NCBI GenBank assembly: GCA_030323885.1
Contig: CM059192.1
Location: 503,001-567,000, forward strand
DNA length: 64,000 nucleotides
From: Branchipolynoe longqiensis
Taxonomy: Eukaryota; Annelida; Polychaeta; Phyllodocida; Polynoidae
Direction of reading: 5' to 3'
Made by a program: the position numbers and the translations under genes
Part shown: positions 20,181 to 31,943 of the stretch, in pieces
How the letters are laid out: every line of letters starts with the position of its first letter
How positions within the stretch are numbered: position 1 is the first letter of the stretch
The notes under the pieces: generated by a model
Databases searched by the model: none
What the model saw: only the letters and a program-made list of their open reading frames with translations
What the model was told of the DNA's origin: nothing

Positions 20181-22414
20181 AGACAAATATGATAAGGAGG
20201 TTAAAGCAAAAGCAGCTGCCCAGGCGAAGCAGGTCCGACATCCTCTGGGCTCAACTCGCATTAAGAAGCCGGACCAACAGACGTATGTGCCGCCCACCCG
20301 GCTACGGCAGCCAGCTAATGGGGAGACCGCTCTGCCGGACGGTGAGTTCCGTTAATAGCTGGACACAAGCCGCGTAAAGAACCCATTGTAGGTTGTAGTG
20401 TCTTCTTGGTAAGGACTTACATAATTGATACATCTTGACACCTTGCCTCGTGGTCAGCATTACTAGGATAAGGAAAACCCTGATTGGCTCAGTGTCAAAA
20501 TAATGTGACTGTGTAGGATATTGGGTAAGGTATCGGCAGCATGCTATCCCAGTGGCGCAGCACTGTAAAGTCGCCATGAGGTGAGGCTCTGTCACATGTC
20601 AGTATCCGTTCTAATGTGACCATAGATGTTACTAGGACATAAGACTTCAAACACACATATCAAAGAAAATCAGCTGTGCAACCCCTTTGTATGAAAAGGA
20701 ACCTCAATTTAAATGTTCTGGGCAATAATGTTCACAACTGAGATCAGCTGTGTACAATTTTATATAATGAATGACCATTTAAACGAATATATACATCCTC
20801 GCGTGACAGGATTGTCTCACCATTTTCCCACGTTGTGCAGTTACTTAAGTTATGGTGAGTCTTTTTGTTTGTTTATTAACAGGCGAAGAGGACTCTGAAA
20901 GCTTTTTATTTCGGCTGGACTACGAAGATGAGAAAGGAGAATGTCACAATCTGTACATCTACCCTGTAAGTAGACAGCTGAACACCAGACATGGGGAAGT
21001 AGCGTTACATAAAGGGGTCATCAGTACTTCCGCTAACATAGAACAAAAGCTTCAAACGCGTAACATAGGGCAGTGCATTATCTAACGGGATAGTCAATAC
21101 TTCCGCTAACAGAGAACAGAAACTTCAAAAAGGGTGACATAGGACAGTAGCATTATGTAATGGGATAGTTGACACTTCCAGTAACATAGAATAGAAACTT
21201 CAAACGGGTAACATAGGGCAATACATTATGTAATGGGAGATAGTCAATACTACCGCTAACATAGAATGGAAACTTCAATAGGGTGACATAGGACAGTAGC
21301 ATTATGTAATGGAATAGTTGACACTTCCAGTAACATAGAGCAGAAACTTCAAACGGGAGACATAGAACAGGCGCGTAACATTTTTTTATTTTTGTTCCAG
21401 TGTTTTTATTCCTCTGAATAACATGTTGTCAGTGGTAATGCTCTGGTCTTCCAGCCCTAATCACAATTGCCTCTACACAGTAAACAAATCAACAATATAC
21501 AGATAGACAATTACAGGAAAATAAGCAAAACATCGGTACATGAATGATAGGTAAAGAACAAGATAAGAGAAAAAGAAACATATGCGGGGAGGTAACTATT
21601 TTAGACTAGTATGGTAGGCGTTAGTAGGGGGTGGGGCATAACTGATTATCTTTCTAGTAGTAATATACTCGTTGAAAGGGTGATGGGGGATGTAGGGTGG
21701 GCCTTTGTGATTGAACTTGTGTTGTGGGGCCTATTGAGTTAGTAAGTAGGTTAATATTGATTAATCATGTACCTCAGTAGGATCCAACTAGAATCATTTC
21801 CAGACTCATTCCGTTGTAGATGTTTTTTTTTGTCTAGTTGGCCACTACTGGTTGAGTTTACAGTGTTTGTTTGTTTGGGGGGGGGGGGGGGGGGGGGGAA
21901 GCGGGGGGGACATAAAGGGGTAGTTGATACTTCCACTGACATAGAACAGAAACTTTAAACGGGAGACATAGGACAGTCGTGTTACATAAAGGGGTAGTTG
22001 ATACTTCCACTAAATATAGAACAGAAACTTTAAACGGGAGACATAGGACAGTCGCGTTACATAAAGGGGTAGTTGATACTTCCACTAACATAGAACAGAA
22101 ACTTCAAACGGGAGACATAGAACGGTCGCGTTACATAAAGGGGTAGTTGATACTTCCACTAAATATAGAATAGAAATTTCAAGCATAATGGCCCACCTCG
22201 CTGATGTCAGTAACAGCTCATGCTGCAGGTGTTGTAAGTAACTGTTGGTGTTGCTGGTGTTGTAAAGTAATGGCTCACGTCGTTGATTTTGTAGCATGAT
22301 GACCCGGCCTTACTGTCGCGGCGTTTTGGTCACGAGCTGGGATTCTCCTTCCCAATGGTTCGAGCTTTCACCGATTTCCTGCGGGGCGAGATGAAGAAGT
22401 GTCGGGCCAGTTAA
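20181..22414 (+). CDS. C2orf68: C2orf68 homologue (UPF0561 family), last three exons; 5' exon not found
   Basis: Exons 20181-20341, 20883-20965 and 22295-22414 (stop TAA 22412-22414) join in frame. The first ends G/GTGAGT, the second CCT/GTAAGT, and acceptors are CTTTGCAG, TTAACAG and TTTTGTAG. The product contains RDKYDKEVKAKAAAQAK, then KKPDQQTYVPPTR, then an acidic stretch and FRLDYEDEKGECHNLYIY, then HDDPALLSRRFG, ending EMKKCRAS. This is the order seen in human C2orf68 (RDDYDKKVKQAAKEK, RKPDLQVYLPR, LEYEADSGEV, DDPGKV). The function of the family is unknown. The first visible exon begins in phase 2, so an upstream exon encoding the conserved start (GFxxxIxRNQ-like in relatives) must exist; I could not find it between 12.6 and 20.18 kb. 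The gene lies head to head with USP39. A 73-bp minisatellite fills much of the last intron. Confidence 0.85.
20384..20657 (+). mobile_element. SINE-2 copy in C2orf68 intron
   Basis: It shows the family blocks GGATAAGGAAAACC..ATTGGCTCAGTGTC, GGGTAAGGTATCGGCAGC, CCAGTGGCGCAGCACTGTAAA and ATAGATGTTACTAGGACATA. The tRNA head is eroded. Confidence 0.7.
20985..21375. repeat. ~73-bp minisatellite in last C2orf68 intron, first block
   Basis: Units of the type ACATAG-ACAG..GTTACATAAAGGGG..CTTCC-CTAACATAGAACAGAAACTTC recur about five to six times. Confidence 0.9.
21376..21904. other. Sequence interrupting the 73-bp minisatellite
   Basis: Unique AT-rich DNA ending in a G-run of about 20 (21877-21898). 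The same minisatellite resumes right after it, so this looks like an insertion into the array. Confidence 0.5.
21905..22185. repeat. ~73-bp minisatellite, second block
   Basis: About four more copies of the same unit (GGGGTAGTTGATACTTCCAC ... AACGGGAGACATAGGACAGT), more uniform than the first block. Confidence 0.9.
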
Positions 22415-23890
22415 CCCCGGCTCCTCAATGCAAGTATGAGCTCATCCTACCTAGGACACCCATACTCTCACTGCAAGACTCTCGCCTGGCCGCACCCTCT
22501 GTGAGCAGCTCAGTGTGATAACTGGGTGTGATACAGCTCTCCTTACTGGGCGATCCTGCGCTGCCGTCTCCATAATAGAGCACGTTCTGGAAAGCGGGCA
22601 GTGTTCTGCATATTCCCCATTTTGTGCTGCTGAAATGATTTAGGAGTGGCATACTGCGAAGTTCCACAACAAAACATGATGGCTCCTTTGGGATGCTGCT
22701 AGAGCGAGTTAAACTGGTGAGTTTGAAATAGGTTACAATTCAATGCGTGCTGATACATCACCGTGTACATGGACTAATGATGGGTATTTGAACCCAGCTT
22801 GCCAAGGGGTTCGGTATCGACTACCATTTTCAGAGGCATTGTCGGGCACCAACATGGTTTCTGTTGAATTCATGTGTTTACGAACACCTTTCTGTTGCTC
22901 AACTGTAGAGACGGTGTGTATGGCTATGAGGGCCGTATATTGGAGGTGTAGCAATAAGGAACTACTGGTAGTGCAGTAGTGTTGTTAATTTATGTATCTG
23001 CAAACACTCTGTGTCGACACCTGGTGGATCGAGTTAGCACTAGTCAATAGCTTTAAGAGATATTTTTGGTACTGCCACCTATTGGCTCAGGTTGCCATAG
23101 CTACTAGTTTAGAGAGTTGGTGAAGGTTGTTCGCTTGTTTGTTGGTAGGTGCCTGTCTGTTGTGCTACAGGCAACACCAGTCAGTGTGCACCATGCCACT
23201 GCAGATGGCACCACCTACACTTAAGCAGAGTAACCCCGGCTCGAGTGTCGTGTATCTGTCCCTCACTACAGTGTGGGTAAGTGTGGGTGTGTCTGTCCCT
23301 CACTACGGTGTGAGTGGGTGTGGGTAAGTGTGGGTGTGTCTGTCCCTCACTGCAATGTGGGTGGGGGCTGGCGTGACTGTGGGTGGGTGGGGGTAAGTGG
23401 GTAGGTGTCTATCCCTCACTACAGGGTGTGTGTGTGTGTCCCCCTAATCCTTGTGAGAATTGAATCTCAGTTGCCGACAAAATATGGCTGTAGTTGCTGC
23501 TATTTCTTGGAAGGCTTTCTTAATTAATATTTATTTTTTAATTAATTTTACACAGTTCCTGGCTTTGCCAGTGATACGTGTGTAGATAATGGTCACCATT
23601 TTGTCACTTCACAAGATCTTCATTGCATCGGGAGACACTGTGTCTTACACAGTGTGTGTGTGTCACGTTGTGTGTAAGTTATGTTTTCCTTTATTTATTT
23701 GTTCTGTTTTATTCTTCTCCGTATAACGGGACTGTGAAGAAACCCATTTTACGATTTTAGCCTAGCTTACTTTGCTGCCTTCATTTTCCACCCTTGACCC
23801 CCCCTCCCAATCCCCCTCACACTCTTAAAAGAAGGGTGTGTGTTTTTTACTTGGGTCAGTCTGGAGTTCTATGAACCCACCAATTGTAGT
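22415..23890. other. Region downstream of C2orf68
   Basis: No AATAAA is obvious just after the stop. A GTGTGGGTGTGTCTGTCCCTCACTAC-type minisatellite lies at about 23255-23440. Nothing coding was recognised. Confidence 0.45.
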
Positions 23891-23904
23891 TTCTTAGTTA
23901 CTTA

Positions 23905-24572
23905 GCGATCATGGTTGACGGAAACAAGATGAACTCTGTTCCGGAATTCACCTATCTCGGAAGCACTATATCAAGTGATGTACGCATTGATGCTGAGATA
24001 CAGAGGAGGATGGCCAAGGCTAGCGCATCTTTCGGCCGACTACGCCAGAGACTCTGGAACAACCACCATGTGTCCATTCGGGTCAAAGGTAAGATCTACC
24101 GCGCAATCGTGCCATCCACCCTACTATACGGAGCCGAGGCCTGGACAGTGTACAGACGGCAGGTGAAAAAGCTGCATGCCTTCATGATGCGACATCTGCG
24201 TTCAATCATGAGGCTAACCTGGAAGGACAAAGTGACGAATAAGGAAATACTCGAACGGATGGCGCTGCCCTCTATGGAAGATCTTCTGATCAAAAAGAAT
24301 CTCCGGTGGACTGGACACCTCATGAGGATGTCATCAAACAGGCTACCAAAGCAGATCCTCTATTCTCAACTGTCTTCTGGCTACAGAAAGAGAGGGCGCC
24401 CCCGTCTCCGGTTCAGGGATACCATCAAGAGAAACCTGAAGCTGAGAGACATTAAGGCCGACTCATGGACGCAACTCTCACAGCAGAGAGCTAAATGGAG
24501 AGCGGCAGTCAAGTAATGAAAGCAGTCTTTGTCGCATCGCGACCGACAGCATGATGATGATGATGATGATGA
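23905..24572 (+). mobile_element. RTE-like non-LTR retrotransposon, 5'-truncated 3' end
   Basis: An open frame to 24516 encodes the C-terminal region of a reverse-transcriptase polyprotein: FTYLGSTISSD, RRMAKASASFGRLR, IYRAIVPSTLLYGAEAW, then LRWTGHLMRMSSNRLPK and KRGRPRLRFRDTIKRNL. The catalytic RT and endonuclease domains are missing. The copy ends 60 bp after the stop in a (GAT)n tract (24551-24572), as RTE-type elements often do. The frame is intact, so the insertion is young or conserved. Confidence 0.85.
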
Positions 24573-25600
24573 GTTACTTTATCTTAAAATGTTGGGTAAC
24601 ATTTCTAGAATACGACTTTAACAGTGAACAGATTGTTTTTCATGAATTGTACAATTTCTCAAAGCAAATAATATCCACAGAGGTTGTGTGAAGATAACAG
24701 ATTTTCCACTTCAAATAACATGGGCTAAATTATCCCATTTTGGTGGAATTCCGGTATTTACGAACATCTGTATGCTGCCAACCTGTAGGATATTGTGTGT
24801 GGATGTCGTCCTAATTCCCTTTCCTCTAATACCATATATTTAATGTGGTAGCCATACGTGACTTGATAATGCATTGGCGTCTGTCAGAGTCTACACAATG
24901 TAAGGTGCTGCCACCTAGTGAGTCGAAGTGGCACTAGTGTAACTCTATTATATTGCTGACGGTGCTGCCACCTGGTGTGTTCTGTAATCAATCTAAGTAC
25001 TCTAGCACGATCCGATTCTACAACGTAGGAGGTTATGGTCGTCTTATTGTGTGTTGTTGTATTCTAGTCTAATCTCCCCCCCCCCCTCTCTACTCCCCCC
25101 ATAGCCTATTGCTGGGGCAGAAAACCAAATATGACTATGCTGAGTCTTTTGGCCAAAAGTGATATCGTTCGAGTAATAACATTTTGGTGATGTTTGTCAA
25201 CATGTCTAAATTTATTCAAATCATATCAATTTATGCGAGTGTTTATCATAATTGTATGAAAGTATACACTGTGTTATAAATTGTCTAGATCTGTATGAAA
25301 TATGATTTCAGGCGCCAGGTTTACCCAATTGGGTCAAGTATATGTACATATATATCCTAAATCTATGCGAATTATGTGCTCTGGTTTTGTTACCAGGTTT
25401 ATAATATTTAAAAGAATTCATGAAAATGTATATTTAATTACCAGTAAACATTTTTCTTCTTTAAAAAAAAAAAGTCTAAATCGCTAAGAATATTTAAACA
25501 AAATATGAGAATTCTGTTTTGCACTCAGAATAGTACTTTTTTCATAAGTGGATGTAATGTGTAGACAAATGTAATGTGTTGTGGTGGGTGAACAGTGGGC
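24573..25600. other. Intergenic, AT-rich
   Basis: A C-rich tract lies at about 25077-25100 and an A-run at about 25463. Nothing else was recognised. Confidence 0.45.
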
Positions 25601-25671
25601 CACGCATCCGGTCAGCGACTGGAATTAAAGGCGGTCGTCATTCTTGTGTTGCGTCTTTATGACTTTGGTAC

Positions 25672-26058
25672 TGGATGGGCTGGCCGAATTGGTAAGAGCG
25701 CTGGCTTGCTTCCTATGTGGGAGGTCGAGAGTTCAAATCCCTTGTTTAGCGAACCCCCCAACACAAAAGTAGACATCGGCTATGGGGGGCGAGAGTTCAA
25801 ACCCTGACCGAATGAAAGCAATGACTTAGAAAGTTGATACTTGTCACTGCCTAGCCTGCTTGGCATTAATAGGATAGGGCAAGGACTCGTTTTCTCAGTA
25901 ATTAGGATAATGTGACTGAATGGAATATTTGGGCATGGTGAGGGTATTCCAGTCTCCCTCTGGATGGAGCACTATAAAGTCACCATGAGTGCATATTGTC
26001 ACAAGTCAGTGTCCATCCTGATAATACCTCAGATGTTGCTAAGACGTAAAGCTCCAAC
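25672..26058 (+). mobile_element. SINE-2 copy with tRNA-like head
   Basis: The head GGCTGGCCGAATTGGTAAGA..GAGAGTTCAAATCCC is followed by the family body (GCCTAGCCTGCTTGGCATTA, AGGATAATGTGACTGA, GCACTATAAAGTCACCATGA) and tail AGATGTTGCTAAGACGTAAA. Confidence 0.8.
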
Positions 26059-26252
26059 AAATACGACTGCGACTAATGCTTCACTGAATTATGTAATGAT
26101 TCTCTGTACATCCTGTGTACACTGCAGCCATCATACCGGAAGTTACAACTACGTCACTTCCTGTGTGGCGTTGGTGCATTCTTGTATGTTTTAAACAATA
26201 CATCACAGTAGCAGCGTGCAGTCAGTGGGGTTATAGTTATTGGACTATCAGA

Positions 26253-26950
26253 TTAACGTTGCATAGTCGGATGGTTTTGTGTTGCTGTCATTTTTCTGAG
26301 ATAAATATCTTAAATTGATTGTTATCATCTCTCTTACTTTAGTTTCAAGTATTGTTTATTTTAAGCGGCTAAGTTTTGAGATATTTGAATTGCAAACATG
26401 TGAAATTAGTTTTGGCAAGCATGCCAAAACTCTGACACCATAGGCTTTAGCAGTAACAGGTTCTACGAAATTATTTGTTGCCCCACTTTACTAGAACTTA
26501 TTACTGCCGAGGTCTATCGGGTTAGGGTTTTGACAAGCATGCCAATATTAATTTAGCACATATATACACACTGAATATTTCCTACATTATTCATTTTAAA
26601 GCAAAGTTACTTCAAACTAAAGCGACCAGACGAGATAACCGAATGAGTTGAGCGTCCGTCTCCCGTTTTGGCAGATTGTGGGATTCGAACCCTGGTCGAG
26701 TCAAACCAATGACAATTTATACTGAGTGAGATATTGGGTCATGGTGCTGGCGGCCTGGTCTCCCAGTGGGGCATCACTATAAAGTCGCCATGAGTGTGCA
26801 CTGTCACAAGTCGGTACCTGTCCTGATATGACCTTAGATGTTGCCAGGACGTAAAGCTCCAACAACCAACAATCAAACTAAAGTAAGGGAGCCTAATATA
26901 TTTATCTTAGAAAATGACAAACTCTAAGCCATCGGACGCTGCAACTTTAA
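26253..26950. mobile_element. TTAA MITE (family A) with nested SINE-2
   Basis: Bounded by TTAACGTTGCATAGTCGGATGG and CATCGGACGCTGCAACTTTAA. Internal family blocks include TTTTGGCAAGCATGCCAAAA. SINE-2 is inserted at 26623-26872. Confidence 0.8.
26623..26872 (+). mobile_element. SINE-2 copy with 11-bp target-site duplication
   Basis: TCAAACTAAAG at 26612-26622 is repeated exactly at 26873-26883. Head: CGACCAGACGAGATAACCGA..GGGATTCGAACCCTGGTCG. The body and tail are typical. Confidence 0.88.
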
Positions 26951-27130
26951 TTAAAGTTGCATGGTCCGATGGCACTTGAATTTTTGTCTTATTTTTTAGA
27001 TAAATATATCAAATTGATCGTTACAAGCTACTAATCATTAGTCCGGAGTGATTTTGATTAAAGATGATTAGTTTTGAAGTAATATGAGCTGAAAGAACCA
27101 AAAATAATTTCGACAAGCTTGTCAAAAGTC
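26951..27130. mobile_element. TTAA MITE (family A), truncated
   Basis: It begins TTAAAGTTGCATGGTCCGAT directly after the preceding element and breaks off after TTCGACAAGCTTGTCAAAAG. Confidence 0.6.
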
Positions 27131-27234
27131 CTGTGGCTAGGACCCAGATGGTCATCTCGCGGTGACCACGTGATGTGAGATGACCTGGAACCTTACAGGA
27201 CTGTAGGTAGGTATTCCTGGTTGGGGGTGGGCCT

Positions 27235-27940
27235 TATGTGTGTGGCTGCCTCTGTCTGTGTATGTCTGTGTGTGTGTCTCTCTCTCTGCAAAGTCAGGTC
27301 GGGTGTATGTGTGTCTGTGTATGTATGGGTGTGTGTCTGTGTGTATGTATGTGTGTGCGTGTATGTGTGTGTCTGCCTCTGTCTGTGTGCGGCTGTCTAT
27401 GTGTCTGTGTGTGTGTGTGTGTCTATCTCTGCAAAGTCATGTCAGGTGTATGTGTCTCTGTGTATGTCGGGTGTGTGCATGTATGTGTGTTTGTGTGTCT
27501 GTGTGTGCTGTCTATGCATGTCTGTCTGTGTGTGTCTATCTGTGTGTCTGTCTGTGTGTATATATATGGGTGGTAATGTATGTGTGTATATATATGGGTG
27601 GTAATGTATGTGTGTATGCATCTGTGTATGTTAGTGTGTGTCTGTATGTATATGTCTGTGTGTATGTCTATGTGTGTATGTCTCTGCATGTCTGTCTGTG
27701 TGTATGTCTGTGTGTGTCTGTCTGGGGGTGTCTGTGTGTGTGTGGCTCTCTCTGCAAAGTCAGGTTGGGTGTATGTGTGTCTATGTATGTCGGGTGTGTG
27801 CATGTGTGTGTGTGTGATGTCTGTGAATGTCTGTGTGTGCCTATCTATGGGTGTATGTCTGTGTGTGTATGTCTGTGTGTATGTCTGTATGTGTGTCTCT
27901 GTAAAGTCAGGTCAGGAAACAGACAGACACATACACACAC
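27235..27940 (+). repeat. TG-rich minisatellite
   Basis: (TG)n mixed with TCTG and TATG. Four copies of a CTCTGCAAAGTCAGGT-like landmark at about 27283, 27426, 27749 and 27898 show larger units. The Cys/Val-rich ORFs across it are products of the repeat. Confidence 0.95.
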
Positions 27941-28486
27941 ATCCACCTCATATCCCCTTCCCCTCTATGACCCTGCACAGCAGGCCTACTTGGTTGGGGG
28001 GGGCTAATGGGGTCAAGAGATTGGCCTAATTGGTTAATGGCCTTCCTGCATAATGGGTGTTTCAAACTGAGTGTTCAAAGGGGTGAGGTTATAAACTCAC
28101 TGGTTCTTCTGTATATACTGTCCCAAATCATTAGCTAATACACCAATATCTAAGTTGGATATATAGCATCAAATGTGAGTAGTTGTTTTAATTTTGACAA
28201 AATTATATTTCATCGGACCATGCAACTTTAACATAAAACAGCGCTGGTCAGTCAAATCAGCCAAACACGCAGAACGGGTTCAGTGTACTTAGTCAAACTT
28301 CCCACAAACTGGACACCTGACTTAGGAAGCAAATGTCACATGATGTAACGTGTCCTGACTGTGGGGATTTACAGTTAAAACCTTGGTGGTTAGGTACAAG
28401 ATTGCCATGGTTTTCATCAATAGGTAGCGCCACTATAGCCTACGGAGTCACTCTGTGATTACCTCAAGACTGAAGACTGAATTGTA

Positions 28487-28980
28487 ATGAGTGTCATGGT
28501 TAGCTCTTCAATGAAGACTGAATTGTTATGAGATGCCCTTTCAGTGATCGCTACAAATGTTGTGGTTAGCTCTTCAATGAAGACTGAATTGTAATGAGTG
28601 TCGTGGTTAGCTCTTCAATGAAGACTGAATTGTAATGAGATGCCCTTTCAGTGATCGCTACAAATGTTGTGGTTAGCTCTTCAATGAAGACTGAATTGTA
28701 ATGAGTGTCGTGGTTAGCTGTTCAATGAAGACTGAATTGTAATGAGATACCCTTTCAGTGATCGCTACAAGTGTTGTGGTTAGCTGTTCAATGAAGACTG
28801 ACTTGTAATGAGATGCCCTTTCAGTTATCGCTACAAGTGTTGTGGTTAGCTCTTCAATGAAGACTGAATTGTAATGAGATACCGTTTCAGTGATCGCTAC
28901 AAGTGTCGTGGTTAGCTCTTCAATGAAGACTGAATTGTAATGAGATACCCTTTCAGTGATCGCTACAAGTGTCGTGGTTC
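28487..28980. repeat. Minisatellite with alternating short and long units
   Basis: GTGGTTAGCT-TTCAATGAAGACTGA-TTGTAATGAG recurs eight or nine times. Some units add a GCCCTTTCAGTGATCGCTAC extension and others do not, giving a higher-order pattern. Confidence 0.93.
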
Positions 28981-29838
28981 ATTCCAGGCCACAGTGATTA
29001 GCTACCACTCCCCCCACAAACGAATTCATTTCTATTTATAATTCTGTGCATCTAGTTGTACAAATTCAGACCTAGCTAAGTCTAGAACTGCTCTTATTTA
29101 CGTCAATGATTGTTAGTGGCCCCCGGCCGCGCCCCCACCCCACCTCGGCGTCTGTAAATATACAGAACGCACAATCATCCAGGATGCCAAATTTACCGCC
29201 ATATAAACAGAATGTTGGGTTTTTTACGCGCAAATCTAATAATAGATTTAATTACTTGTGTGTTAATGCAAAGTTTACAAGTAGGTCATCCATTAGCCCC
29301 AAAAAAATCACGTATGCAAGAATTGTGCCAGATTTTTCATTTGATTATAAAAGTATTTATTGTACAATGCTACAAAATGTCAAGTACATACATAACTCAA
29401 CTGTATTGGCAGAAATTGAAATAAAAGAACAACAAAGTTTTATTTTGTTGAATGAACATCGTTGTATTCAAACTTTTTATTTTGTATAAATTAAGAACAT
29501 TAAATATTCGCACAATTAAAGAAAATATACAATCACTGAGAACTAAAGGAAAGTGTGGGAATAATGTGTACTCATATTGAGACAATAATATTAAAAGATG
29601 AATATTGAAGCGTGTTCAATTGTGATGTATCCTGTATTATGACAAGGTTATCTCGGATGCAGTATTACTGATTGTTGTTGTCATTGCCTTTGTGATCTAC
29701 TATTCTGTATTCCATCCTATTTGTAGTTTGTGTATATTTACTGTAAAGTCACTAAGACACCACCGCTCCAGCGACCTGAGCATCTGGTTACCTGCTTCCA
29801 CCTAGGCTTTCTACAGAATAAGGCAAAAATATAATCTA
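28981..29838. other. Intergenic stretch, no gene recognised
   Basis: AT-rich. A 127-codon ORF (29106-29489) matches no family I know. Confidence 0.4.
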
Positions 29839-30398
29839 TTAAAGTCGCCCGGTATAGGCCACGGAGACTGGAGCTGTACTCGGACAAATGCTCTCCAAGC
29901 ACACCTTTTCAGGTTAGGTAACTGAATATGTGGAAAAGTAAAAGCAAAGCTTGTTATATTTAACGACGCCTCCAGAGCACATTTTTTTTTTATTTTTATT
30001 GTATCACTGGCTATTGGACGTAAAAAATATATGGTCATTCTGACATTTCTTTGGAGGAAACCCACTGCCGCAATATAGGCTACTCTTTCCAATAAGCAGC
30101 AAGGGATCTTTTATATGCAATTTCCCCACAGACAGGCCATCACATACCACCGCCTTTGATGAACCAGTTGTGGACCACTGGTTGGAATGGAAAATAGCCC
30201 AAACTGCAAATGGGTCCACTGAGCAAGATCGATCGCATGACCGACAGCTTCACAGGTGGACACGCTACTGCCTGAGCTACATCCCGCTCCCCTCCTGAAT
30301 ATGTGGAAGGAGAGTGTTGAATCCCCCATGTCGGGTGTCTGGAGAGCAATTATTAGAGTACAGTTCCAATCTCCGTGGCCTATACTGGGCAACTTTAA
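29839..30398. mobile_element. TTAA-flanked MITE (family D) interrupted by a mollusc SINE
   Basis: TTAAAGTCGCCCGGTATAGG..CACGGAGACTGGAGCTGTAC and its inverted copy at 30330-30398 (..CAATCTCCGTGGCCTATACT..ACTTTAA) form terminal inverted repeats of about 65 bp. Confidence 0.8.
29936..30294 (-). mobile_element. SINE of a widespread mollusc family, full length, with 14-bp TSD
   Basis: On the minus strand it runs from a tRNA-like head (GGGATGTAGCTCAGGCAGTA, B-box region near 30230) through TCCACAACTGGTTCATCAAA and CATATAAAAGATCCCTTGCT to a CGTCGTTAAATATAA tail. CTGAATATGTGGAA flanks it exactly on both sides (29922-29935 and 30295-30308). I recognise the body from mollusc genomes. Confidence 0.9.
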
Positions 30399-30897
30399 GT
30401 ATCTTGCAAATAACATACAGCATTCACAATAACAGCTTGTCCGGGACATGTGAAAATTACAGCGGACACATGAAAATCACACCAGACTTGTCCGGTGGAT
30501 AAGTGAAAACTGTTGCTTAATTCTATCACTGACATATAAAGCTACCTGGGACCTGCTTTGCTTTTACCCAACACCTCCAAATGTACAAAAGGCGGGTGTC
30601 TCGATGAACGATTCGTCAGACGGCTCAATAACCTGCAGTAAAGTAAACAACCAGTGCTTTGTTTACTCACCCGCCCCACAAAACCGACAACTACATTCAG
30701 TAGTGTAAAGCAAAAAAGAGCTAACAGTGTCCATACTATCTCTCCAACAACTTCTCATGCACCATTAATGCTGAACCTTGCGTAATACGACATGCGTAAA
30801 CAAACGGAAGTAAGGTGGGTCTCTGTCAGTGCGTTATGGTGTGTGTTGTCCGGAGTCTCCATGTGCGTAAAACCGATTTGCGTCACATAGGGCATAT

Positions 30898-31415
30898 TTG
30901 ATTAACCAACTCGGGTCACCTGGGCCGTAACGCGACTCGGGTCACCCAAGTTGCTAGAATTTCAAATCGAACACCGCGAGTGGAGTCGAGAAATACACGT
31001 GCCGTGTGCAAAACTATCCAACCCCAGCAACCCATGTCTTGGCTGGGGTTTGCTAGGAGCGATGACATCCCATCTGTGCTGGTACCTGTAGTATAACAGC
31101 TACCGGTACAACTCCTACGTGTTGTTTTAATACCTTTTTTTTAATAACCCAGATTTTCAGCTTCTACAATCATAAAATACTTTAAATCCTATTTTGCTGT
31201 ATTTCTATCAGTTTTTGAAAAAAAATATTAAGTTTCAAATTAAGCTACCATTTTGTCCACCCTGAGTGTATTCGTTTATTCAACCCGAGACTGTAGGATG
31301 TGCGCATGCGCCAAAAAGTGGCTCGGGTGAACCGAGTTGATTAATCGATTACGCCCCTGAGCTACATCCCGAGTGACCCGAGTTGCCCAGGTCATGTTAA
31401 TCGAATACGGCCGTA
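30898..31415. mobile_element. CGATTAA MITE (family B), full-length type
   Basis: Inverted ends of the GGCCGTAA..CGACTCGGGTCACC type, with internal landmarks ATACACGTGCCGTGTGCAAA, CTTGGCTGGGGTTTGCTAGG and GCGCATGCGCCAAAAAGTGG. The terminal CGATTAA is eroded at the left end. Confidence 0.85.
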
Positions 31416-31943
31416 GCAAGTGGTGCATGTCTGTAGGCACATTCAGATGGGAACCCCGTGATATGACGTCACAGATGGGGGGGTTCCCCTCAGTGAATAA
31501 AGCCGATAACCAGAGAGTGAATTAGGTTTGGTACTCTCAGTTTTTTAATTGCGGCTTGTTTTCATCGCTAAACAGCAAAACAAATCAAACAAAACTCTTT
31601 TTTCTAAAGAGAAAAATTCACGCCGCTAGTGGCTCCACCTGGCAGGCATAACCTAAACTGTGCAACTGGTTGAAAGAAAGAAAATCAACGATACTTGAAT
31701 ACGATATTGAATATGCAGATAGTGCGAAGGCTGACTGGTTTACAGCAAGTCCCCACGACCGGCACTAAGACAAAGCCTTCAGTTAATATCCAGGTCACCG
31801 TTACAAAAATCTTTGGTAACACTGATCCACGTCGCCCAAAATAACCATCGAGCGTAGTAGCGTGACACGGAGCCGGACGACAACCGGCAATAAAACAAGC
31901 CTCTAGTTTGTGTAAAAGAAATCTAGCACAGTAACCGGCCGGC

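Noticed and set aside
27221..28029. Cys/Val-rich 112-255-codon ORFs
   Set aside because: Low-complexity translation of a TG minisatellite.
29106..29489. 127-codon ORF between C2orf68 and ECSIT
   Set aside because: No recognisable domain, AT-rich codon use, no splice or promoter context; kept only as unexplained.
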